From the NCBI GenBank assembly GCA_900541195.1, contig UQIY01000046.1, positions 1 through 16,996 of the forward strand: 16,996 nucleotides of DNA. Reading direction: 5' to 3'. Of this stretch, positions 1 through 5,854 are shown one piece after another. Source of the stretch: an uncultured Collinsella sp. Lineage in GTDB: Bacteria > Actinomycetota > Coriobacteriia > Coriobacteriales > Coriobacteriaceae. The notes under the pieces are model-generated. The model searched no databases. It was not told where the DNA came from and saw only the letters and a list, made by a program, of their open reading frames with translations. Numbering within the stretch: the first letter of the stretch is position 1; each line of letters starts with the position of its first letter. The position numbers were made by a program, and so were the translations under genes.

Positions 1-12
1 TATAAGAGACAG
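1..12. other. Probable sequencing adapter remnant (Tn5 mosaic end)
   Basis: The first 12 bases, TATAAGAGACAG, are identical to the last 12 bases of the 19-bp Tn5/Nextera mosaic end. They sit exactly at the window edge and interrupt the reading frame of mnmA. The simplest reading is untrimmed library adapter, not genome sequence. Genuine genomic sequence then begins at base 13. Confidence 0.85.
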
Positions 13-14
13 GC

Positions 15-596
15 ATGGGCAAGGCGGAGGCGCGCGCGCTCGCGGAGCGGCACGGCCTGCCCGTCGCAAAAAAGCCGGACAGTCAGGAGATTTGCTTTAT
101 TCCCGACAACAACTACATCTCGTTTCTCGAGCGGTTCGGCGGCTCGCTGCCCGGGCCGGGCAATTTTGTCTCGCCGGACGGCGCGGTGCTCGGGCGGCAC
201 GGGGGCATTTACCGCTACACGATCGGCCAGCGCAAGGGCTTGGGCGTCGCGATGGCGCATCCCGTGTACGTAACGGGCGTCGATGCCGCCAACAACATTG
301 TGCACCTGGGCGAGGCCGTGGACCTGACGGTCACAGCGCTCACGGCCAACGACTGGATCTGGAGCGCCCCTGCCGACCGCATGGAGGCAGAGCTCGATGC
401 CGGCGGCATTCACGTGGGCGCCAAGTACCGTTACCGTCAAAAGGACCAGGCAGCAACCCTTACACGTGGCGAAGACGGGCAAATGCTGCTAACTTTTGAC
501 GAGCCGCAACGAGCCATCGCCCCCGGCCAGGCCGTTGTAGTCTATCGCGGCGACATCGTCCTGGGCGGCGGCACCGTTACGACAGCCATCAAGTAG
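15..596 (+). CDS. mnmA: tRNA-specific 2-thiouridylase MnmA, C-terminal part (5' end missing)
   Basis: MnmA uses ATP and a relayed persulfide sulfur to make 2-thiouridine at position 34 of tRNAs for Lys, Glu and Gln; it acts in the cytoplasm. The visible 193 residues start inside the family's central region. KKPDSQEICFIP carries the second catalytic cysteine (codon 93-95, equivalent to E. coli Cys199). Next come the IGQRKGLGV motif and the C-terminal beta-barrel ending with PGQAVVVYRGDIVLGGG. Family members have about 360 residues, so roughly 165-170 N-terminal residues, including the PP-loop ATP site and the first catalytic cysteine, lie beyond the contig edge. The ATG at 15 is an internal methionine, not a start: no ribosome binding site precedes it and homologues continue upstream. 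A palindromic repeat begins 16 bases after the stop. Confidence 0.93.
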   Translation: MGKAEARALAERHGLPVAKKPDSQEICFIPDNNYISFLERFGGSLPGPGNFVSPDGAVLGRHGGIYRYTIGQRKGLGVAMAHPVYVTGVDAANNIVHLGEAVDLTVTALTANDWIWSAPADRMEAELDAGGIHVGAKYRYRQKDQAATLTRGEDGQMLLTFDEPQRAIAPGQAVVVYRGDIVLGGGTVTTAIK

Positions 597-611
597 CCCC
601 ATCTCCTTCAT

Positions 612-680
612 AAGTTGCGGTGAAATAGGGACTGTTTAAGCGTTTAAAACCGCCAAACAGTCCCTATTTCACCGCAACTT
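612..680 (+). repeat. 69-bp palindromic element, left copy (REP/BIME-like)
   Basis: Two perfect 26-base inverted arms (612-637 and 655-680) flank a 17-base loop, aagcgtttaaaaccgcc. The arm core reads GTTGCGGTGAAATAGGGACT. The right copy at 2138-2206 is the reverse complement of this whole element, loop included, with one difference. A degenerate relative lies at 14249-14314. The structure fits REP-type palindromes mobilised by IS200-like RAYT transposases, but no such gene is in the window. There is no T-run, so it is not a convincing intrinsic terminator for mnmA. Confidence 0.9.
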
Positions 681-681
681 T

Positions 682-734
682 GTTAAGTATTATGATGTTT
701 GCGCTTTCTATATTTAACGATTAGAATACTTAAC
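682..734 (+). promoter_or_regulatory. Promoter/operator with a 10-bp inverted repeat upstream of the HTH-HipA gene
   Basis: GTTAAGTATT (682-691) and AATACTTAAC (725-734) form a perfect inverted repeat with a 33-base spacer. A -10-like TATATT (709-714) lies between the arms; no good -35 is visible. The right arm directly abuts the GAGGTG ribosome binding site at 735-740. The downstream protein begins with a helix-turn-helix, so autorepression at this site is a natural inference. Confidence 0.6.
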
Positions 735-749
735 GAGGTGATGCAGCAG

Positions 750-2123
750 ATGAGTACTTCCAACTATATAACCATGGGTGACGCCGCGCGCCTGCTGGGC
801 GTTACGAAGGCCCGTATATCGCAACTGGCTGCATCGGGAACGCTCGCGTGCGATATCGTCGGTGGGCGGAAAATGGTTCAGTACGATTCCGCGATTGGTT
901 ATCAAAAGGTCCGTAAGCGTGGGCGCCGTCCCGCAGCTGACGTAGGGCGCAAGTTCACGTTGATGTCAGCCGACCACGAGGTCGCGCATGTCTCGTTTGA
1001 TCCAACACGCGAGTTTTCCTTTGAAATTGCCGACATACTCGATGCACGAAGGATGCCGTTTGGCACGTGCTCGAGTTCCTCTCCAACGGTGAATAAACGA
1101 GCACTCAACACGTGGTGGAGTCACCGGTCGGTGCCCGACGTCCGCCCCGGACTCATCTCGCGCTATCGCGAGCTGGGAATTGACAGCGGTATTGAAGTGC
1201 CCGTTCGTTGCCTGGGTTTTTCGCTTTCGGATTGCTATTGGCTAAGACCGGTCGACTGCGACGAGCTCAATTGGCAGCACCTCAATTACTTCGAAAACAA
1301 TTTTGAACGGTCGGCACCCGAGCATCGTTCAGGCTGGCTTGAGGGCATCGGACTCAAAAATCCTGACAATACGTCCGAGGGCGAGCTCCCCAAATCCTGG
1401 ATGATCCGCAATGGCGTTCGCATCCTGGTCAAAGGATGCGGAATGGACGATCAGCGACCGTTTAACGAGGCGGTTGCAACAGCCCTACATCGGCGTCTGC
1501 TATCCAAAGGTGAGTTTGTTCCCTATACGGTCGAGCGCATGTTCGACGGGCCCGTATGCCTATGCGATGACTTTCTTAATGGTCGTGAGGAATACGTGCC
1601 GGCCGCTTATATCAGGGACGCACTCGGTGGCCAGCGAGGAAACTCAACATACGATCGATACTGTCGCTTTCTTGGCAGACACGGGGCTGACGAAGCCACG
1701 GTAAGAAAATCCATGTCGCAGATGATTGTCTGCGATGCCCTCCTGGCCAACAGCGACCGCCACTGGCGAAACTTCGGCATCATCCGCAATGTCGACACGC
1801 TGGAAATGCGGCCTGCACCGCTGTTCGATAGTGGCAATTGCCTGTGGTACAACGTGCCAACCGCCGTGCTCGTTGCCGAGGAGTTTGGATTTGCCGCCAA
1901 ACCGTTTGGTCCGGACCCTTCCACTCAGCTAGCATTTGCTGACTCGCTCGATTGGTTCGATGCGTCGCGTCTCGATGGGTTCGTCGACGAGGCAGTCGAA
2001 ATCCTCTCACAAAGCGCATGGGCAACAGCAGGCAATCGCCTCAAGGCCATCCGCCGCGGTCTCGAGCGCCGCACGATAGAGGTAAGCGCCGCCGTTGAGG
2101 TGCTACGGCACGTGCAAAGATAA
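750..2123 (+). CDS. Fused HTH DNA-binding domain and HipA-like kinase
   Basis: The 457-residue protein has an N-terminal MerR/excisionase-like helix-turn-helix at about residues 7-32 (AARLLGVTKARISQL). A basic linker (KVRKRGRRP) and a HipA-like kinase fold follow. Kinase marks are a lysine in ILVKG (K228), a helix glutamate in FNEAV (E240), the catalytic loop NSDRHWRNF (D336, N341) and the metal-binding LFDSG (D360). These correspond to E. coli HipA D309, N314 and D332. HipA kinases phosphorylate proteins such as aminoacyl-tRNA synthetases; the target here is unknown. The start at 750 is chosen because GAGGTG (735-740) lies 9 bases upstream; ATG 741 is too close, and the frame also opens at a TTG (699). 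Base composition looks less GC-rich than its neighbours. No separate HipB partner is adjacent, so the HTH may act as a built-in repressor. The gene sits between mirror-image palindromes. Confidence 0.85.
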   Translation: MSTSNYITMGDAARLLGVTKARISQLAASGTLACDIVGGRKMVQYDSAIGYQKVRKRGRRPAADVGRKFTLMSADHEVAHVSFDPTREFSFEIADILDARRMPFGTCSSSSPTVNKRALNTWWSHRSVPDVRPGLISRYRELGIDSGIEVPVRCLGFSLSDCYWLRPVDCDELNWQHLNYFENNFERSAPEHRSGWLEGIGLKNPDNTSEGELPKSWMIRNGVRILVKGCGMDDQRPFNEAVATALHRRLLSKGEFVPYTVERMFDGPVCLCDDFLNGREEYVPAAYIRDALGGQRGNSTYDRYCRFLGRHGADEATVRKSMSQMIVCDALLANSDRHWRNFGIIRNVDTLEMRPAPLFDSGNCLWYNVPTAVLVAEEFGFAAKPFGPDPSTQLAFADSLDWFDASRLDGFVDEAVEILSQSAWATAGNRLKAIRRGLERRTIEVSAAVEVLRHVQR

Positions 2124-2137
2124 CAGCACTGCCCCCT

Positions 2138-2206
2138 AAGTTGCGGTGAAATAGGGGCTGTTTGGCGGTTTTAAACGCTTAAACAGTCCCTATTTCACCG
2201 CAACTT
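2138..2206 (-). repeat. 69-bp palindromic element, right copy (inverted)
   Basis: Arms 2138-2163 and 2181-2206 flank the loop ggcggttttaaacgctt, the exact reverse complement of the loop at 638-654. The only difference from the left copy is G at 2157, which turns one arm pair into a G-T mismatch. It begins 15 bases after the stop of the HTH-HipA gene. Confidence 0.9.
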
Positions 2207-2250
2207 AGAGAGGACGGCCTCGGTCGGTACTGCTGTGTCAGCCGAGGCCG
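2207..2250 (-). terminator. Possible terminator of the M42 peptidase gene
   Basis: A perfect 9-bp stem, CGGCCTCGG at 2215-2223 with CCGAGGCCG at 2242-2250, encloses an 18-base loop. It starts 8 bases beyond the M42 stop on the minus strand. The downstream tail is TCCTCTCT, only partly U-rich, so intrinsic termination is plausible but not strong. Confidence 0.5.
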
Positions 2251-2258
2251 CTGCATTG

Positions 2259-3278
2259 CTAGCGCTGCACGTAGGCGCGGACGAGCTCAAAGGTGTTACG
2301 CACACCGTCGATGTGGCTGCGCTCGTAGTTGTGGCTCGCGTACACGCCGGGGCCGATCAAACCATGGCGAATGTCGTAGCCGGCCGAGAGCGTAGCCTCG
2401 ACGTCGGAGCCGTAGTGCGGGTACACATCGATGGCGTAATCGAGCTCCAACTCGCGCGCGATATTGGACAGCGTGGTCACCAGATCGTAGTTGTAGGGGC
2501 CGCCCGAATCCTTGGCGCAAATCGAAACCATGCGCTCGGTGCAGCCCAGGTCGTCGCCCACGCAACCCATGTCCACGCTGATCATCTCGCGCGTGTCGGC
2601 CGGCACAAAGGCACCGCCGTGACCGACCTCCTCGTACACGGTAAAGAGCAGCGACACCTTGCGCGAAAGCGACACCTCGCCGTCAGCAACGGCACGGGCC
2701 AGACCTAGCAGAATCGACGCCGACAGCTTGTCATCCAGGAAGCGGCTCTTAATGTAGCCGCTCTCCGTCACCGTGGTACGCGGATCCATGGCGATGATAT
2801 CGCCCGTCTGAATACCCAGCTCGAGCACGTCGTCCTTGCTATCGACGTTCTCGTCGAGCAAGATCTCCATGTTCTTCTCGATGGTCTTGACCGGCTCATC
2901 GGCCACATGCGCCGAAGGCTCGGTATTGAGGACCACACCCGTGTAGACATTGCCATCGCGCGTATAAACGGTGCAGTTCTCACCATCGGCCGTAGACCAC
3001 TGGTGCCCACCAAGCGTCGTGGGGCGCAGGCGACCATTGTCCTTAATGGAGCGCACCATGGCGCCCAGGGTATCGACATGGCTCGCCAACACAAGCGGCT
3101 CACCCTCGCCACCAAGCTCAACCAGCACGTTGCCCTTATTGGAACGCTCGGGGCCAAAGCCCATATCGCGCAACGTTTCCATTAGATAATCAGTCGCCGC
3201 ACGGGTAAACCCCGTAGGCGAAGCAATCGAGGTAAGCGCCTTCAACTGGTCAGTAATATAGGAGAGCGTAGAATCCAT
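2259..3278 (-). CDS. M42-family metallopeptidase (aminopeptidase)
   Basis: M42 enzymes are cytosolic di-metal aminopeptidases, often large homo-oligomers, that trim short peptides. The 339-residue protein has the expected length and metal site: H67 and D69 in SHVDTLG, bridging D182 in FLDDKLSA, the catalytic and ligand pair E216-E217 in YEEVGHGG, D236 in SVDMG and H316 in ASHNYERSH. It opens with the family-typical amphipathic segment ending in SIASPTGF. The start is uncertain. ATG 3278 gives the usual family N-terminus. A GTG at 3287 lies 8 bases from AAAGGG (3296-3301), a better distance, and would add three residues. The gene appears to be transcribed alone, with a hairpin after its stop and a large palindrome upstream. 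The exact substrate cannot be read from sequence. Confidence 0.9.
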   Translation of the reverse strand: MDSTLSYITDQLKALTSIASPTGFTRAATDYLMETLRDMGFGPERSNKGNVLVELGGEGEPLVLASHVDTLGAMVRSIKDNGRLRPTTLGGHQWSTADGENCTVYTRDGNVYTGVVLNTEPSAHVADEPVKTIEKNMEILLDENVDSKDDVLELGIQTGDIIAMDPRTTVTESGYIKSRFLDDKLSASILLGLARAVADGEVSLSRKVSLLFTVYEEVGHGGAFVPADTREMISVDMGCVGDDLGCTERMVSICAKDSGGPYNYDLVTTLSNIARELELDYAIDVYPHYGSDVEATLSAGYDIRHGLIGPGVYASHNYERSHIDGVRNTFELVRAYVQR

Positions 3279-3412
3279 CTTGGACACCAAAGTCACCCTT
3301 TCATATCGAATTAAACCCACAGCTACAATACCACCGCGAACCATCTTTTTACCTAGCGAGACAACCCATCGAGCTCCCCAGAACCGTGCCCGCTACAACA
3401 ACAAGCCGGCGA

Positions 3413-3530
3413 GCCCCTGCCCGTTAGCCCCACAATCTTTCCGCAGGACAGAGGGAGGCCCCGCCGCACGTAGTGCGCAGCGGGGCCTCCGACATGTCCG
3501 AGGACGATTGTGGGGCTAACGGGCAGGGGC
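3413..3530. repeat. 118-bp nested palindrome between fucO and the M42 gene
   Basis: Perfect 25-base inverted arms (3413-3437 and 3506-3530; core GCCCGTTAGCCCCACAATC) enclose a second hairpin. The inner arms are GGAGGCCCCGC (3454-3464) and GCGGGGCCTCC (3480-3490), topped by CGCAC/GTGCG (3465-3469 and 3473-3477). It lies 13 bases beyond the fucO stop. No U-rich tail follows on the minus strand, so it resembles an inserted repeat element more than an ordinary intrinsic terminator, although it could still block read-through. Confidence 0.85.
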
Positions 3531-3543
3531 CCGCCGAACCAAG

Positions 3544-4710
3544 TTAGGCAGCCGGGCAGATCTTCTTGAAGAGCTCGATGACGTCGTCGAGCGTCGCCTC
3601 GCGCGGGTTACCTGGGAAGCAGGCGTCGGCCATGGCGTCCTTGGCCAGGACCTCGATCTCGTCAGCCTTCATGGCCTCGCAGACGTGCGGGATGTTCACG
3701 TCGGCAGAGAGCTGCTTAACGGCGGCGATGGCGGCATCGGCGGCCTCGTCGGTGCTCATGCCCGTGGTGTCAACGCCCATGGCGACGGCAACCTTGGCCA
3801 GGCGCTCGGCGCAAACCGGCTTGTTGAACTCCATGGCGATCGGCAGCAGCATGGCGCAAGCGACGCCGTGCGGGGTGTCGTAGTGAGCGGACAGGGTGTG
3901 AGCCATGGCGTGATCGATGCCCAGGCCGACATTGGAGAAGCCCATGCCAGCGACATACTGACCAAGAGCCATGCCCTCGCGGCCGGAGCCGGGCTGGCCG
4001 GACTTGGCCTCGGCAACGGAGTCGCGCAGGTTCTCGCTGATCAGCTTGATAGCCTCAAAGTGGAACATATCGGAGAGCTCCCAAGCGCCCTTGGTGGTGT
4101 AGCCCTCGATGGCGTGGGTCAGAGCGTCCATGCCGGTGGAAGCGGTCAGACCGGCGGGCATGGAAGCCATCATGTCGGGGTCGACGACGGCGACCTCGGG
4201 GGCGTCGTTGGTGTCGACGCACACGAACTTGCGGACCTTCTCGGGGTCGGTGATGACGTAGTTGATGGTCACCTCGGCAGCGGTACCGGCGGTCGTCGGC
4301 ACGGCGATGGTGAACACGGCGTGATTCTTGGTGGGAGCAACGCCCTCGAGGCTGCGGACATCAGCGAACTCGGGGTTGTTGATGATGATGCCGATGGCCT
4401 TGGCGGTGTCCATGGAGGAGCCGCCACCGATGGTCACGATAGCGTCAGCCCCGGCGGCCTTGAAGGCCTCGACGCCGTCCTTGACGTTCTGGATCGTGGG
4501 GTTGGGCTTGATCTCGGAGTAGAGGCTCCAAGCGATGCCGGCGGCGTCGAGCTCGTCGGTCACCTTAGCGGTAACGCCAAACTTGACCAGATCGGGGTCG
4601 GAGCAGACGAAGATCTTCTTGTAGCCGCGACGCTGGAGCTCGCCGGGGATCTCCTTGATGGCGCCGGAACCATGATAAGAGATGGTATTGAGAACGAAAC
4701 GATTAGCCAT
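3544..4710 (-). CDS. fucO: Iron-containing alcohol dehydrogenase, lactaldehyde reductase type
   Basis: FucO reduces L-lactaldehyde to L-1,2-propanediol with NADH, the last step of anaerobic fucose or rhamnose breakdown. The 388-residue protein can be aligned from memory with E. coli FucO over its whole length, sharing NNPEFADVRSLEG, IPTTAGTAAEVTINYVITD-like, QYVAGMGFSNVGLG and GNPREATL blocks. It has the NAD-binding GGGSSMD (95-101) and iron ligands D195, H199, H267 and H281. A short insertion (SGQPGSG, about 237-243) is not in the E. coli protein. ATG 4710 is chosen because GGAGG (4717-4721) lies 6 bases upstream and MANR matches the family start. No other fucose or rhamnose gene is adjacent, so another aldehyde or diol substrate within the family cannot be excluded. 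A cre/LacI-like operator lies about 100 bases upstream. Confidence 0.92.
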   Translation of the reverse strand: MANRFVLNTISYHGSGAIKEIPGELQRRGYKKIFVCSDPDLVKFGVTAKVTDELDAAGIAWSLYSEIKPNPTIQNVKDGVEAFKAAGADAIVTIGGGSSMDTAKAIGIIINNPEFADVRSLEGVAPTKNHAVFTIAVPTTAGTAAEVTINYVITDPEKVRKFVCVDTNDAPEVAVVDPDMMASMPAGLTASTGMDALTHAIEGYTTKGAWELSDMFHFEAIKLISENLRDSVAEAKSGQPGSGREGMALGQYVAGMGFSNVGLGIDHAMAHTLSAHYDTPHGVACAMLLPIAMEFNKPVCAERLAKVAVAMGVDTTGMSTDEAADAAIAAVKQLSADVNIPHVCEAMKADEIEVLAKDAMADACFPGNPREATLDDVIELFKKICPAA

Positions 4711-4808
4711 TGATAGCCTCCAATCGTGTGCGGGGCACCCATTACGCCCCACGCTACGAGTCCCATCCTAACGCTTTTGAAACAAAAAACACGTGAGAAC
4801 GTCAAAAT

Positions 4809-4826
4809 TGTTAAAGCGTTTCAACA
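4809..4826 (-). promoter_or_regulatory. LacI/CcpA-type operator (cre-like) upstream of fucO
   Basis: TGTTAAAGCGTTTCAACA is an imperfect 18-bp palindrome with a central CG, the hallmark of LacI/GalR-family operators. It matches 12 of 14 positions of the cre consensus TGWAANCGNTWNCA. A second AAAGCGTT lies nearby on the other strand (within 4768-4780), and a -35-like TTGACG lies between them on the minus strand, so the site is placed to control fucO. A good -10 was not found. Confidence 0.45.
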
Positions 4827-4830
4827 GATG

Positions 4831-4870
4831 ATGAAAAAGATTGCGGCAAAGGGGCAGCCCCTTTGCCGCA
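4831..4870 (-). terminator. Intrinsic terminator of the DUF1275 gene
   Basis: A perfect 13-bp stem (4842-4854 with 4858-4870, TGCGGCAAAGGGG) and a 3-base loop is followed on the minus strand by AATCTTTTTC. It begins 5 bases after the DUF1275 stop codon. This is the clearest intrinsic terminator in the window. Confidence 0.9.
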
Positions 4871-4875
4871 TTCGG

Positions 4876-5592
4876 TTACTTTCGGCAGCCCTCTTTCCAA
4901 GCCTCGGCCGCAACCTTCCAGCGTAAGCGCAAGTCGCGCTCACGGTCGATGAACATGATGGCAAACGCGACAAACAGCAGCAAGCTCGCCACGACGATGG
5001 CGTGCAGGCCCATGCGCTCAATACACCAGTTGCCCAACACGGCGCCAAACACAAAGGTAAAGATCACGCCAAAGTACAGCAGGCCGTTTTCCAAAAAGCC
5101 GCGCCTGTGGGTGATGATGTAATCGTCCACGTTTTGCAGCGCGTTGCGCAAGTTGCCGATGCACATGGTCGTAGCGATGCCGTGACCGTGGATCTTGCGG
5201 AAGCTCTCGACCTGCATGCCGCAGGCAAACGAGGTGAGGCAGTTGGCGAGCAGGTTGAAATTGCCGCCCGGGATAAAGCTCACGCCCAGCAAGATGACGG
5301 CTTCAAAGAACACCGTCACCTGACGCCAGTGGATCACGCTGCCAAACCGCTCGTGTACCAGATCGGCAAGCATAATACCCACGGCAAACGACACCACAGG
5401 GAAGAAGTAGCGCCCCGCAAGTGCCCAATTGCCCTCCGAGATGCTCACGCCCACGAGCAGGATGTTGCCTGTCTGCGCGTTGGCGAAAACATGGTCGCGC
5501 CCAATGTACGAATACACGTCCATAAAGCCACCGGCGAGCGCCAAGATGATGCCCAGCTCAATAGACTCCGATATCTGTTTGGCACGCTGCAT
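4876..5592 (-). CDS. DUF1275 / YoaK-family membrane protein
   Basis: This 238-residue integral membrane protein has the usual length of the DUF1275 (YoaK) family, whose function is not established. Recognisable marks are the first membrane segment with GGFMDVYSYI, the conserved FANAQTGNILL, and later TTMCIGNLRNAL. By eye there are six hydrophobic stretches, the last two near residues 170-220, and a basic cytoplasmic tail (DRERDLRLRWK). The ATG at 5592 is chosen because GGAGG lies 10 bases upstream; the frame stays open for 81 more codons, but that part is not membrane-like and overlaps the ygiQ control region. The gene is divergent from ygiQ and ends 5 bases before a strong terminator, so it is probably monocistronic. 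Confidence 0.87.
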   Translation of the reverse strand: MQRAKQISESIELGIILALAGGFMDVYSYIGRDHVFANAQTGNILLVGVSISEGNWALAGRYFFPVVSFAVGIMLADLVHERFGSVIHWRQVTVFFEAVILLGVSFIPGGNFNLLANCLTSFACGMQVESFRKIHGHGIATTMCIGNLRNALQNVDDYIITHRRGFLENGLLYFGVIFTFVFGAVLGNWCIERMGLHAIVVASLLLFVAFAIMFIDRERDLRLRWKVAAEAWKEGCRK

Positions 5593-5782
5593 CGTCGTGC
5601 ATCCTCCTTGTTGACGACTCTCTCGTGCGTTGGCGGAAACATAGCCGCCGTTCATACTGTAACCCATTGACAACATGGCGTGCGCGCGAGACGGCTTCCC
5701 CAACGCGCAGATACACAGTCTGGAAACAAACGGCGGATACAGCACCCGCATCGACGCGCCGATCCGCCAGCCCATGTACTCC

Positions 5783-5823
5783 ACCAGTCTTTTTAGCCCC
5801 GCCCCAAAAAGACTGGTTACAAT
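5783..5823 (+). promoter_or_regulatory. Inverted repeat abutting a -10-like element upstream of ygiQ
   Basis: ACCAGTCTTTTT (5783-5794) and AAAAAGACTGGT (5806-5817) are perfect 12-base inverted arms around an 11-base loop. A -10-like TACAAT follows immediately (5818-5823), so the repeat covers the place where the -35 should be; no -35 match is visible there. This suggests an operator for an unknown regulator. Alternatively, as RNA from a more upstream start, it is a leader hairpin. Confidence 0.45.
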
Positions 5824-5854
5824 TACGTGCAGCATACAAACACCGGGAGGGATC

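Noticed and set aside
699..749. Upstream extension of the HTH-HipA gene from a TTG codon
   Set aside because: There is no ribosome binding site before it, and the extension would run through the promoter-like element and the operator arm; the ATG at 750 has a good site.
612..2206. Insertion sequence or composite transposon around the HTH-HipA gene
   Set aside because: There is no transposase and no target duplication at the outer edges; only the palindromes are seen, so it is described as a possible cassette.
3685..4713. Open frame of 342 codons on the plus strand, Gly/Val/His-rich
   Set aside because: It is antisense to fucO and low in complexity.
5593..5835. N-terminal extension of the DUF1275 protein
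   Set aside because: It lacks homology and membrane character, covers the ygiQ control region and is not preceded by a ribosome binding site as good as the one at 5592.
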